The notes under the pieces are model-generated. The model was not told the DNA's origin. It saw only the letters and a program-made list of their open reading frames with translations, and did no database searches. A program made the translations under genes and the position numbers. Shown here piece by piece: positions 1 through 12,165 of a stretch of DNA of 64,000 nucleotides (positions within the stretch are counted from its first letter, which is position 1; every line of letters begins with the position of its first letter). The DNA comes from Cinnamomum chago (lineage: Eukaryota; Streptophyta; Magnoliopsida; Laurales; Lauraceae): positions 41,075,501 through 41,139,500 of the forward strand of contig CP142458.1 of NCBI GenBank assembly GCA_038049695.1. The letters run 5' to 3'.

Positions 1-1100
1 ACTCAGATAGACACACCATCCTGTCGTGAAACAATGAGTGTATGGGCAACCATCTCAATCAACATCACAGGATGCAGAAAGTAATTGAAGTCAGTTGGAA
101 AGAAAACCTCATGTTCAAATGCGCCAAGGAGATATGTAATGATTCTTTAAAAAAAGGCCAGATGAATATGTCATGAATTGACTGACATAACCACATGAGA
201 AATGTCCAGCCAAGTAATTGTCAGGTAAACAACACTGCTTACAGAGTGTGGGAGTATCGACGAGAGTGTGGGATCTGAAAAAGTATCGCTTTCATCTTTG
301 ATGTACTTCACATTCAGTTATATGGGAGTATCAACCAGGGTGGGTCATATTTTGTATTTGAGGCAGCACAATAAGGCCCTTAGTGTACTTATGTTAGTTG
401 ATAAAAAGTATTCCTTTGAATTTGTGAACCTCAAGTTCTAGGAAATGAGGGGACCTAAATCCTTACAAAGGAAGGAATCATGAAGAGGTTTTTTCAGTCG
501 GAGGATGCTATTGGGATCAGTCCCAGCGGCTATGCTGTCATTTACATAGAAAAGCAAGATAGTAATGCCATATGGTGAGCCTCACAGGTGCCGCTACATT
601 TGGTGCGCCCTACAGTTCCACTTTTCATGATCATTTGGAAATGGTGACATAATCATGTACAACAAGTGATCACATCAATCAATGATTAGAGTGTCAACAA
701 AGGACCTTCATTTCTCAGTCTCACGTAGAGATCGTAGATGTGAAGCTTTCAGTCACGTCTCTATAATATATCGGTCCATGGGAGCCCATTAAAGGAGACC
801 AAAGATATTAAGCTTTGGTTTTTATTTTATTTTTAATGTTTTCCCTAAGATGGGCTATTGGTCAGGGGTGGTACTTTAAATTTGGAGTCCCAGGGATCAA
901 TCTGGAAAAGTCAGTGATGCAGGACAGACCCATGGTGCCCCATGAGTCGACCCGCCATTGGGCCTAAACAGTCAGTTTTAATTTTATTACGTATTTTTAA
1001 TTATATTTTAGGTGCTTTATGTCTTTTAATTTGATGTTTTAATCCTGACCATCAAATGGTACAGATTAGTTCTAGGGTTTCTTATTTTCCTATATAATGA
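1..1100. other. Unassigned intergenic DNA
   Basis: I see no supportable gene or complete repeat here. The sequence is AT-rich without a long reading frame. The last 250 bases (about 842-1100) have the feel of the 3' part of a copia-type LTR (a phrase resembling CTAGGGTTTCTTATTTTCC followed by a TATATAA run), but no second copy or target duplication is visible, so I leave it unclassified. Confidence 0.4.
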
Positions 1101-3946
1101 TGTAAAGACCCCGACCCAGGTTTGCCTTGATTAGCGTCATTTAAGCCGAGATTAGATCTTAAGTGCAATTAGAGGACGTTTAGCTTAGATTGTGAGCTCG
1201 ATAGATTTTCCATAGCTTTGAGAATTTTTTAAAGCCATTGAAGTTAGCTTGACATGGGCCGGGGGTGGCCCGTGTGACCCGTGTGCGTGTGGGCAGAATT
1301 TATTTGTGATTTGGAAAAATATGATTTTTAATTCCTTTGATTGTCAAAATAGGATTTACAACTTTTAAGTTCTCTCCATCCGTTTTCGAAACTCCGAAAT
1401 CGCATTTTTCAGAAAAAAGGGCAAAATAGACTTTTCACCTCAAAATCTGTGCATGAATTTCAATGTTTGCAAAATCATGTGAAAATTATATTTTTGGAAG
1501 CTAGATATTTCGACCATCATTTTACTCTCTTTCGTCAATCTCATCTAGGACCCGCATGATGGGTTTCCAAGCCCTTGAAGTGATTTGGCGTGGTGGGGCC
1601 CACACCCCACCCAACTCAAAAATAGCCTACGTATGTTTCTTCCCCCTTTATGCATTTCATGTTTTGAAATCACCTAAGTCCAGCAAGAGAGAAACCAGCT
1701 CTTCTTCTCTACTTCTCTCCCTTGCATGTTAGATTTTTCTTGACAAAAGTGAAGATTTAAGTTCACCAAACTCTTTCTCATCTCTCAAGCTTCCTCTTGG
1801 TACAATTTTCAAAGGTTTTCAGCTGGGATTGCTTCCTTCTTGAGGTTCTTCTCTATTGTTAGAGCTTCTAAAGAGGTAAGTGATTGTTTTCATCTTCCAA
1901 CCATGATTTTATGGAGTCCTATAGAGCTCCAATATCATGCATGCAAGGCTTCCTATGGAGGAACCCTTTCTCTTCCAAAAAATCTCCTTGATTTTGAGCT
2001 CTTTTCATGGGGCTTCTTGTAGATTGGAGGTTCAGCTGAGAGAGGCGTGTTGGGAGATCATCTTTGAGTGCATTTTGAGCCAAGGCAAGTGAATGAATGA
2101 AATATGAATGTGCATGTGTTGATTTATGGGTTTTTATCTTGAATTCTTGTTTTTGAATTAACTATGTTTAATCTTGTTTTGTTTTGAAGTTTAGTTTACT
2201 AAACATATGTTTTAATGTTCATGTGTTTTGGATTCATTTAATTGAATTCAGTTTTGAGATTTGTTTCATTTAAATTGGAATTTTCATGCTTGGATTGTTG
2301 GAAATGTGAAGTGAATGAAGGAGGTTTGGTTGGTTGGAATTGAAGTGATAAAATGGAAGTGTTGAATAATGAAATGGAGGAGCTTTTGAGCTCATTTTAT
2401 TGCAGGGAATTGATGTGTGGAATAGAGAAATGTTTTGGAGAAAGAAAGGGCTGCAATAGTTTAAAAAAACTGAACTGCCCGCTGACTGGGTGGTCAGCAG
2501 GCGGTCACCAGATCAGTAAGGGGGGTTTACAGGTTTCTGATGGGGCGGCTGCCAGTCGGCTAGCCGACAGGTGATCGGCCTTCCTGCACTTTTGGGGAAT
2601 TGAAGAGGATTAGAGGGGTCTTCCATCCCAAGCACCTTTGGACCCTTCCTAGTCGATGTGTATACCTTGATGTCTTAAATGTCGTTGAAAAATTGGGCAC
2701 CATCTAAACGAACGAACGACATGGGATTTCAAAGTATATACGATTCGACGGTTACGGTCTCATGGTATTGATGAGGATCGTGGTGTGGAATTATGATTTC
2801 TAAACCAAATTCTTGTTTTGCAATTCGTATCGTCTTGAAAAGAATGTTTCCAAGGTTTTGATTTAAAACCCGTTTGGGAATCATTGCGTGAATTGTGTTT
2901 TTATACACATCGTGTCGGGACTACTATTTCGTGAACGAGCGTGCGTGTACTTGATATAGAGTGAGTAGTTCCCGGATTTGAAAGTGTCAAACATTGTTTT
3001 GAAAGCGTGTGCATTTTCGTGTCGGCTCCACTCAGCTTGGACGACCATTGTCGGTTTGATCCGCCGCCTTGGATCCTTAAATCTTGTCCAACATTAGTTT
3101 GGAAAATACGTACGTGCTTGCTCGCTTGTTTAGCCCGTTCCGCAGCGAGACTCGTGAGTAGTTCTCAGTTATACTAGGTTACTACAATTATGATAGTGAC
3201 TCCCTTCACCATGCGTGACGGAGAATCTTGAGTGTTCTCGTCACTTCGTGTGACGGAGAATGTAGCTCCATGTGGTTTCCAAGGTATTGTTTTCGAATGG
3301 TCATCTTGATTTGACATCTGATCTTATAAATGATATGGTCATTGAAATGCTTGTTTTATTCGGATTCTCTTTATCATACATGTTGTTTTTATTAAATTCA
3401 AAACTATTGAATTATAGCATGATCGTACTTTATTCTTTTGCCTGCCAGACCGTCGTGTCTGACCCCTTTCATTTTGGTGCTCAGATCCAGGTTTCGTTGC
3501 CCTTGAGGAGGAGCACGAAGAGGCAGCTCTGTTGAGCGTGAATGGCAGCCCAACGATGTCATTTAGATGTTGGGTTGGGTCTTGAGATGCGTACACTTTG
3601 GGGAAATTATCTCCTATCTTTTGGGAAACTTGTTATTAGCCTTTGTTGGCTATCTTTTGGGACATGTAAAACTTAACTTTATGTTTGGTGTGATGCACAA
3701 CTTGAAACTTGAACTAATGGGCATGCTAGTAATGTTTCTCCCTCTGACATGAGTTCTTTTGTACTCTACTTATGTATGATGTTACTCTTGGGTTTGTTAC
3801 ACGCTTCCGCAAATAAATATTTATTTGTGGTCATGAGATGATTCAATTTAAAAAAAAAAAAAAAAGTGTGGAATCCTCACCGCGAGAACCTGTGGGAAAC
3901 GTCGCGGCGCCGGATTAGGGCCTCGGCTTGGTCCGGGGTCTTGACA
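1101..3946 (+). mobile_element. Long solo-LTR-like element D
   Basis: The unit opens with TGTAAAGACCCCGACC and closes with GGTCCGGGGTCTTGACA. These ends are inverted matches of each other and give the TG...CA ends of an LTR. No primer-binding site or coding region lies beside it, so it looks like a solo LTR. It shares with elements E and F the phrase CCGTCGTGTCTGACCC (near 3450) and a GCTTCCGCA motif near its 3' end (about 3808). A GC-rich block at 2475-2580 contains the palindrome TCGGCTAGCCGA (2556-2567). The flanking five bases (AATGA and AGTTC) do not match, so the target duplication is lost or one end is misplaced. The family is unknown; long-LTR Ty3/gypsy is a guess. A short unassigned stretch (3947-4066) separates it from copia C. 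Confidence 0.65.
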
Positions 3947-4066
3947 AGTTCTCTTCGAGATCTCTTCCTCACCTGTGATAGGGAGTTTGGCTTGAGGCCA
4001 AGATTTCCAGGGTTTCCCTGACCTACCCCCTCTACCTTCCATATCTATTCCACCCGCCTTGCACCT

Positions 4067-4997
4067 TGAAGGTTCTAGTTTGATATCTAGATTGCTCAAC
4101 TCCACATCCCAAAGTGTGCAAAAACATATGATATGCAGCGGAAATAAAATTTAAAAAAGCACACACCAGAATGGACACCACATATAACGTGGAAAACCCT
4201 AATCGGGTTTAAAAACACGGATCCAAACTGGATCAACAATCAAGAACTATGAATCTCACAATTACAAGACACTCATAGATCCCTCCCTAGATAATCACTA
4301 CCTAAGGACTATAGTTACCACTTGTGTAGCTTCATGCCTCAACGACTTCACACCGTTGATTGCAGCAGATTCAACACCGCTTGACTCCTCAGATCTTCTA
4401 CGAAAAAAGATGATCTTCTACAAGAGAACTAGAAGAAGCAGCTCTCTAGATCAACTCTTCAACACAAGTCTTCAATAAAGTCTCTAGAGAAGAATTATCT
4501 CAATTATAATCTCTAACTCAGAACTTTGAGAGGTGTGTTATCTCTTTAGGGCAATCATAGAGTCCTTTAAATAGGCTTACGGTCGAGCTTAAAGTTGCCT
4601 AACTTGTTTAGGACTAAAACAAGCGGTTTGAGCAAAATTAGAAATAGAAAATCTAATTCTCGTCAAACTCTTTTGCGTCGCCCGCTCGAGCAGAGGAAGT
4701 GTTTGATCGAGCGGAAAAGGTTCTGTTTGGCGACTGGCTGCTTACTGACTACATCCGCTCGAGCGGGAGAAGGTGGGCACTCGAGCGGGCCCTTATTCTG
4801 GTTCCGAAAATTCAACAAAACTTCTAATTCTTCCAAACTTTCTTTCTTCTATTTCTTCCAAATTTTCTTCTTCTAAGCCTTCCAATCTTCTACCTTCAGA
4901 GTAGAATCACACTACTTTTCTAAAAATAAAAATTATAACTCAATGGACCCAGTGTTTTGTTCAACTCATGAGTTAACCAACACTAAAAAACCTAACA
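4067..4997 (-). repeat. 3' LTR of copia C
   Basis: This is a 931-bp LTR, TGAAGG...CCTAACA on the plus strand. It contains a GC-rich block with the palindrome CCGCTCGAGCGG (4755-4766) that is also present in the partner LTR. The stretch next to it at 4998-5010 is pyrimidine-rich on the plus strand and acts as the polypurine tract on the minus strand. Confidence 0.85.
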
Positions 4998-5119
4998 ATC
5001 TCCCCCTCTGGCACTTCATGGACAAAACTCGCTACAACGATACAAATTGATCTACCCAAAATACATTGAATTTAAAAAAAAAAATGGCAAGCAGCGCTAG
5101 GGTAGGAGGTTGATCTTCT

Positions 5120-6404
5120 TGATCAAGGCTTTTTGTATGTAGCCACCCACACTAGCGTAGTTGGGTCTTTCAGCATGGTGTGAGCAACTTCCTTAGGCAA
5201 ATCAGATCTTTTTACCCAAATTGCAGTAATCTTGGTTGGAGAGAAATTCTTCCGCCATTGCTTAGTCTTTGGTAGACTTTGTAGCTTTTTGCAATGGGGA
5301 CGAATGTGTCCTTTTATTTCACAATGATGATAAGTGGATCTGCGTGCAGTGTGTGATACGTTCTTTTTCTTAGAACGACTCAACACATTATTTGGATGTG
5401 TAGTATGCGGGGTAGTGTATGCAACACTTGAAATGAAAAAAAGTTTTACCTTTCAAAGTGGATGCACCATGATCATAACCGAGACCGCTTCTGTCAAAAG
5501 GACACTTCTGACTACACAAGATGTTTTTTAAAACTTTTGAACCAGTATTCATCTTGTTTAGAGAAGCTTGCTTAACCTCTAGTTCATACAAAGTGATCTT
5601 CAGTCTGCCTTTCAAGTCTTCATTTTCTGTTTTTATAATTTGCAACTCTTTTTTCAAATTCTCTATCTCTTGTTCAGCCTTCTTGATTTTCTAACTATCA
5701 ATAGTCAAATTTTCAGCCATGGAGTTTTTCTGACTTTCCAAGGGATGAACCTCTTCTATTGCTTGCTCTAACTCATTCTTCAATGTAAAATTTTATTCTT
5801 AAGCATCTTTCAATTTGATTGTAACCTTGTTGCCATACTTGGCCATCCTTACACAATCAGCAAATGCATAATGATATTTTTCCTCCCAATCCTTCTCTTG
5901 ATCTACATCTCATCATCATCAATATCTTATTCGGAATAATTCTCAGAAATAGATTTAACCATGAATGCCATAAACTTGACATTGACAATTTCAGATGGAT
6001 CAGCCTCGGATTCTTTTTCTTCTTCTTTCTCTTCTTCAGAAGATTCATCATCCCATGTTGTGTTGAAAGCCTTTTTCTTGTTGGCACACTCATTAGCATA
6101 GTGACCATAACTTTGGCACTCAAAACACTTTTTCCCTTTACTAGAATCCTTTTTCTTGGATTTAGAATTCTTTCACTTGCCTTGTTTTGACTTCATGTAT
6201 TTCTTGAAGCACTTCATTAACTCAGCCATATCATCTCCAGCCTCCAAATCAAAATCAAAATCAATTTTCTTTTCAAGTTTCTTTTTTTATTCTGTGATGG
6301 CTTTCAAAGCAATACCTTTCTCTTTAGATTTTCCCTTATCCAATCGATTAGCTTCAAAAGTCTGAAGATTTCTAACTAGCTAGTTGACCTTGACGGTGTC
6401 TAGA
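5120..6404 (-). pseudogene. copia C gag, C-terminal part
   Basis: This is the fossil C-terminal half of a copia Gag. Reading leftwards on the minus strand, a CCHC zinc knuckle (FECQSYGHYANEC) is recognisable near 6070-6130, then acidic and lysine-rich stretches, a likely coiled coil (about 5400-5700), a second knuckle-like segment (HHCEIKGHIRPHC) near 5300 and the phrase IWVKRSDLP near 5200. In intact copia polyproteins the last phrase lies just upstream of the protease; here the LTR follows directly. It belongs to the same element as the gag piece at 14193-14712, from which the insertion of element B separates it. Broken, with several breaks. Confidence 0.7.
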
Positions 6405-6861
6405 TGTCACGACCCGGGCCCGAGATCCGATTAATCCAGACAAACCCCGAGTCGCGATGTCCATACTTACTCTCGTAAACTCCAAATTAACCAAAGTTAA
6501 AACGAAATCCTTAAGGGATAACAATTTTTAACACCTGCTAAATGTACAAATTTTGCGGAAATATATACATTGACGGAACTAATTACACAAGTCCTTTACC
6601 ATAAAAGTAAAGTTCATATATACATCTCATCTTTCCTAATTAAGTAAACCACTGCATATTTAAAATACAATGCAGGTGACATCACTTACAAGTCCAAAAT
6701 GAATATGCAAAAGTATTTCACAAAACATTTCCAAATGTTCTAATTCCTTCGCACTCCGATCACGTCTACTCAATCAAACCTCCTGCAGGTATCGGATTGG
6801 CCTCCCCCACAAGCGGCACAGCCTCTACATGACCGGCACGTGTAACTGGGCCTGTAATGTC

Positions 6862-7139
6862 TGACAATCTCAAGAAGGTATGACTGATCAGAATTTCTGA
6901 AACTGTATTCTCTTATTGTGTGTTCTCCTTTGGAGATCATATGTCAATATATAGTTATTACAATGCCTTAATCAAGGCTCCAATTTAAGAAACTAACTAA
7001 TTACAATCAATTTCTATTCTAAGTTAGGAAACCAAAACCTTAATAGAATATGTACAGCTGAATGATATATTGACCAAATCAACCCACGTGTGATATGTGT
7101 TGGACTGGATCCTGTTATGGGCCTTGGGCCTGTTTAACA
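6862..7139 (-). repeat. 3' LTR of copia A
   Basis: 278-bp LTR with TG...CA ends. On the plus strand it is followed by CACCCCCCCTC, the complement of the polypurine tract. It is nearly identical to 11896-12165. Confidence 0.92.
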
Positions 7140-7146
7140 CCCCCCC

Positions 7147-10100
7147 TCAAATTGATGCGGGAGAATCAACAAGCATCAATTTACCATCCAAGAATTGATG
7201 GCGAGGTCGTGGAAGACCTTTGGTGAGAATATCAGCAATTTGAAGTTCAGTGGAGGCATGCGGAAGGCTGATGACATCGCGTTTAAGCTCATCTCGTATG
7301 AAATGACAATCAACCTCGATGTGTTTAGTGCGTTCATGAAAAATCGGATTTTCAGTAATTCGAATTGCACTGGTATTATTTGCATAGAGGGGGGTAGCTC
7401 CTTCTGCTGGAAAACCAATATCAGAGAGCAGACCTCGGAGCCAAAGAATTTCGGAGCAGGCAGCAGACATGGCTCGATACTCAGCCTCGGTAGAGGATTT
7501 GGAAACTTTTTCATGTTTCTTGTATTTCCAGGAAATCAGACTATCACCCAAAAACATGCACCATCCTGTCGTTGATCTACGAGTATCTGGACAACCAGCC
7601 CAATCAGCATCTGAATAAGCTTTGAGAGATAGAGGATTGTTGGATGGAAAAAACAACCCCCGAGTCGGTGTGTGAATAAGGTACCGAATGATGCGGCGAA
7701 CAACAGCCATATGAAGATGACGAGAAGCAGTCATGAACTGACTCATTAGGTTGACCGCAAATGAGATATCAGGACGGGTGATCGTGAGGTAGATCAAGCT
7801 ACCCACTAACTGGCGATATGCGGTAGGATCTGGAAGAAGGACACCCTCCTCTTTACTGAGCTTGACATTTAGTTCAATCGGCGTATCGACTGGAGCGGAA
7901 GAGGTAAGGCCAGCCAAATCAATAAGATCAACCGTGTATTTGTGCTGATTGAGAACTATACCCTTCGGCGATTGATGAACTTCAAGACCAAGGAAATAAT
8001 GTAAGGGGCCTAGATCCTTCATTCGAAATGTCTGATGAAGAGAAGCTTGGAGTGCCTGAATCATTTGTGCATTGGGACCAATAATGATAATGTCATCTAC
8101 GTGGACTAGGAGCACAGTAATCCCGGACGGAGCATGATGTAAGAACATGGAAGGATCATACTGGCTAGGATGAAAATCCAAACGGAGAAGGGCAGCTTGA
8201 AATTTCTCAAACCATGCGCGAGGAGCTTGCTTCAGACCATAGACAGAGCGACGAAGCTTAGCAACCATACCCTTCCCAGAGGAGGACCCTGGAGGTAGAC
8301 GCATATAAACATCTTCTTTGAGATCACCATGAAGAAACGCATTTTTTACATCCATTTGATAGAGAGGCCAGGACTGAGATGTAGCAACAACAAGGATGAT
8401 GCGTACGGTGGTCATCTTGGCGACGGGAGCAAAGGTCTCATCATAATCAATGCCATATTCCTGCCGATTTCCGAGAGCAACTAGGCGCGCCTTATATCGA
8501 TCTAGAGTATCATCTGATTTTAACTTGAGAGAAAAGATCCACTTGCAGCCAATAGGTTTGACACCCACAGGAGAGGGGACAATATCCCACGAATGATTTT
8601 TCTCTAAAGCAGCCAATTCATCTTGCATAGCCTTGTTTCAACATGTATCCTGCACAGCCTGAGAATAGGATTGGGGAATGGAAGAAGAAGACAAAGTGAC
8701 CATTAAGGAAGTATGGGAGAACCCATAGCGGTCGGGTGGGACCGAAATGCGAGTGGAGCGACGCAATGAAGGAGGGCCAGATGGACCAAGTGCCGGAGGT
8801 GGACCGGATGCTGGAGGAAGATCAGGAGGGGGATCCCTGGGAGGTGCTTCTCTGTTCTGTCTGTGATACACAAAGTCTGGATTAAAACGAACAACTGAGG
8901 TGTTGTAAAAAAAACCAGGTAAAGACACCAAGGAGGAGGAGGCAGGAGGATCAAGGTGTTTTTGAAAAAAATACTCTGTTTAAAAAAAAACGACATTTCT
9001 AGAGGTCCTGAAGCGACGAATGTGAGGATCATAACAAAGGAACCCTTTCTGGAAGGGCGCATAACCTAAAAACACACACTTAGCTGATTGTGCGGTAAGT
9101 TTGGTTCTCTCAGAAGAAGGCAAGTGCACAAAGCAAATGGAGCCAAAAACATGAAGATCATCATATGATGGAGATGTCTGGTACAAGCGGTAATATGGGC
9201 TCTGATTTTCAATAGAGGGTGATGGCATACGATTTATAAGATGAGCTGCTGTAGCCAGTGCCTCAACCCAAAAACGAGAAGGAACTGATGATTCAAGAAG
9301 GAGGGAACGAGTGACATCAAGGAGATGTCTGTTTTTCCTTTCAGCGACTCCATTCTGCTGTGGAGTATAAGGACAAGTTCTCTAAGAAATAATGCCTTTG
9401 CTTTGTAAAAACTTTTGAAAATCAGAGGACACATATTCCCCACCCGAATTGGATCGCAAGATTTTGATGCAGGTGGAAAATTGATTCTCAACATAATCTA
9501 AATTTTTTTTAAAAACAATGAAGACATCAGATTTGGAATGCAGAAAGTAAACCCACGTGAGCCGACTGAAATCATCGATAAAAGTCACAAAGTATTTATA
9601 GTGAGCATGAGAAAGAGCGGGAGCAATTCCCCATACATCACTATGAACTAAATCAAAACACCGAGTGCTGTGTGAAGTGGAAAGAGGAAAAGGAAGAGTT
9701 TTGCTCTTGCCCATTTTACAAGTAGCACAATCAAAAGGCACACAAGAAGATAAGCCAATAGATTTATTTAATAAACCAGAATTTAACATAAGGGACAAAG
9801 CCTTGGAATTAGGGTGTCCGAGTCTTTTATGCCACAATTGGCAGTTATCTCTAATGGAAAAACAAAACACATCATTGTCAAATTTATTCCTAGAAGTCTT
9901 AGAAAAATCCAACGGAAACAAGCGTCTACACTTAGGCCCCCTCGCGATCTCCTTCCCGGACATCTGGTCCTGCACAAAACAACCAAAAGAAGAAAAAGAG
10001 ATGTTACAATTATTTTCAACGAGCTGCCTGACTAACAAAAGGTTGGAAATTAAATTTGGACACAGATAAACATTTTTCAATGGAATGGGACCAGGGATGT

Positions 10101-10290
10101 CACCGACAGCAGTAATGGGAACAAGGTCCCCGTTAGCAGTTTGTATTTGAAGATGGCCATTGTATCTTTGCACATTTAAGAGTGGGGCACGGGAAGACAT
10201 CATATGATTAGACGCCCCGGAATCAAGGAACCAAGTAGAAGATGGAGGGGGATGTACCTGAGAGACCAAAAGCAGAGAGGGCATTGACAA
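7147..10290 (-). pseudogene. copia A pol: protease, integrase, RT, RNase H
   Basis: Fossil pol region. Going leftwards on the minus strand: an aspartic protease motif (FLDSGASNHM, near 10240), the GAG-pre-integrase HLGHPN-type segment and integrase core (about 9400-9850), the integrase C-terminal region (about 8640-9230), then a long stretch at 7147-8628 with RT and RNase H. RT is recognised by MDVKNAFLHGDL and the catalytic VHVDDI box. RNase H is recognised by YSDADWAGC and SSTEAEYRA. The domain order places it in Ty1/copia. The lineage within copia is not certain. Broken, with a few breaks. Confidence 0.9.
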
Positions 10291-11242
10291 TCATCTGTTG
10301 GACCAATTCAGGAGTGAGAGAGGATGAGGGCTCAGGCTGTGAGGGTGCCGATGGAGGAACAGGCATAACCGAAGAAGCAACATACGCATGCGGAGTCTGA
10401 TACTGCGGAGTCTGATACTGTGGTGATGGACGTTGTGGACGGCGGCGACATTCAGAGATGATATGTCCCGACTTTTTACAGTAACTACAGACCTTCTGTT
10501 TGCATTGAGTTGCAATATGTCCAAATTTTTGACAACTGTAACATTGTGTTTTGCTCAAGTCTCGAGGTGGAGGCTGAGAAGTCCTATTGGCAGTGAACGC
10601 GACGGAATAAGTCTCGGTCTTTGATTGAGCTATATGAGCCGAGGTCGCAATGCGCTGTTCTTCGCATAGGAGTTCATTCAGGCAGACATCCAACGAAGGT
10701 AATGGCATCCGATTCATTAGGGCAGATCGGACAGTCTCGTATTCATTCCGCAATTTCATCAAAAACTGATCCCTTTGAGTAGAGGCCTGAAGGTCTTGAA
10801 TTACTGTCAACACATTGTCAGCCACATCCGCATACTTAATACTATCGTATTCTGACCACAGTGTACGGAAACCTGAATAGTAGTCTTGTACCGACAAGGT
10901 CCCTTGTATATATTCAGCAATCGCACATTCAAGATGAAATTGACGCGCAGAGTTATCTTGATGGTATACTTTCTTCAAATACCCCCACATGGCTTTAGAG
11001 GTTGAATAAGGCTTGAGATTCATTATCAGATGAGGCTCGACAGATCCCAGAATCCAGGATTTGATTTTGGCATCTTTAGTATGCCAAGAAGAGATCTTTT
11101 TCTCATCCTCAGTGGGTTTAGGGTCAGTGCCAGACACAAATCCCCACAATTCCTTAGCTTCTAGGTAGATTTGAAATTGGAAAGACCGGGCAAGGTAATT
11201 CTTTCCCGTAAATTTGATCAACGTGACCTCCGATTTTTCCAT
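10223..11242 (-). pseudogene. copia A gag
   Basis: Gag region of about 339 residues, opening on MEKSEVTLIKFTGKNY, a typical copia Gag start. It contains the UBN2-like core (FHLECAIAEYIQGTLSVQDYY) and two tandem CCHC zinc knuckles (CYSCQKFGHIATQC and CSYCKKSGHIISEC) near residues 230-265, which in this family bind the element RNA. It lies directly upstream of the protease in the same transcript. It looks close to whole as a single reading frame, although the element as a whole is broken. Confidence 0.88.
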
Positions 11243-11883
11243 CTCAATTTTATATTGGCAAACAGAGTGAAACAGTGAAGGAAAGTGATCAAATCAAGCA
11301 ACAGTTGTAGGAAAAAACTGTTTGTGAGTGCAGAAGGCAAGATCTAACCAAGCAGAAAAGGAAAAGAAATCAAAGCAGACCAATAACAGTAAAAAAACCC
11401 CACTGACGACCTTGTCTGAGGCTGCAGATCCCGTACACGAGCCCCACGGATGGATCTGACCACTGATCAGATGTTTGATCTGAGAAGCTACAGTATTTTC
11501 GCACCTACTGGAATAGATTTGAACCTATTCCGCTGAAAATCCAAGATTCTGGATGGTTTTGATTGAAACTGCTGTAATCTTTTGAAATAACACGAAAATG
11601 ATCAGAAGAACTACCTGGAGGTGCTGAAAAATCCTGAAAAAATCGCCAATAACCTTAGAAATATCAGGCGACCATGAAGGGATGATTTCAGAAGTTGATC
11701 TGATTAATCAAGGGTGGGCCACCATCAGGATGTCAATGACGCAGCAAAAAGAGGTCACTAGAATGGAATTTTCTTGAAAGCAGATTCTGGATCTGTTTGT
11801 TGCACGAAAGAGACTTATTTCTCTCTATCCCTAATCCCTTGATGCTATGGAAGATGTCTAAGATCAAGACTGCCTTGAGCCTT
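11243..11883 (-). other. Untranslated leader of copia A
   Basis: About 640 bases between primer-binding site and gag start. I see no coding potential, which is normal for a retrotransposon leader that carries packaging and dimerisation signals. Confidence 0.6.
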
Positions 11884-11895
11884 GCTCTGATACCA
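11884..11895 (-). other. Primer-binding site of copia A (tRNA-iMet)
   Basis: The minus strand reads TGGTATCAGAGC immediately after the 5' LTR, the standard plant copia match to the 3' end of initiator tRNA-Met. Confidence 0.92.
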
Positions 11896-12165
11896 TGACA
11901 ATCTCAAGAAGGTATGACTGATCAGAATTTCTGAAATTGTATTCTCTTATTGTGTGTTCTCCTTTGGAGATCGTATGTCAATATATAGTTATTACAATGC
12001 CTTAATCAAGGCTCCAATTTAAGAAACTAACTAATTACAATCAATTTCTATTCTAAGTTAGGAAACCAAAACCTTATGTACAGCTGAATGATATATTGAC
12101 CAAATCAACCCACGTGTGATATGTGTTGGACTGGATCCTGTTATGGGCCTTGGGCCTGTTTAACA
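11896..12165 (-). repeat. 5' LTR of copia A
   Basis: 270-bp LTR, nearly identical to 6862-7139. It is flanked by target duplication ATGTC at 12166-12170. Confidence 0.92.

Larger units (their letters stand above)
6862..12165 (-). mobile_element. Ty1/copia element A, young
   Basis: A two-LTR copia element: LTRs at 6862-7139 and 11896-12165, TG...CA ends, and a perfect 5-bp target duplication ATGTC (6857-6861 and 12166-12170). The primer-binding site matches tRNA-iMet and the polypurine tract is a G-run beside the left LTR. Domain order on the minus strand is gag with two CCHC knuckles, protease, integrase, RT, RNase H, the copia order. The LTRs differ by about two substitutions and one small indel, so insertion was recent: about 0.3 million years at 1.3e-8 substitutions per site per year, more under slower woody-plant rates. 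The coding region is broken, with roughly four breaks. Confidence 0.92.

Noticed and set aside
3849-3863. A-run as a retroposon (LINE or SINE) tail
   Set aside because: It lies inside element D, before the inverted-matching LTR end at 3946, and no LINE or SINE body precedes it.
1101-3946. Element D as a complete retrotransposon
   Set aside because: There is no primer site, polypurine tract, coding region or second LTR; the size and ends fit a single LTR.
7195-7575. 126-codon plus-strand frame and similar frames over the copia and gypsy pol regions
   Set aside because: They are antisense shadows of the RT and RNase H coding sequence.
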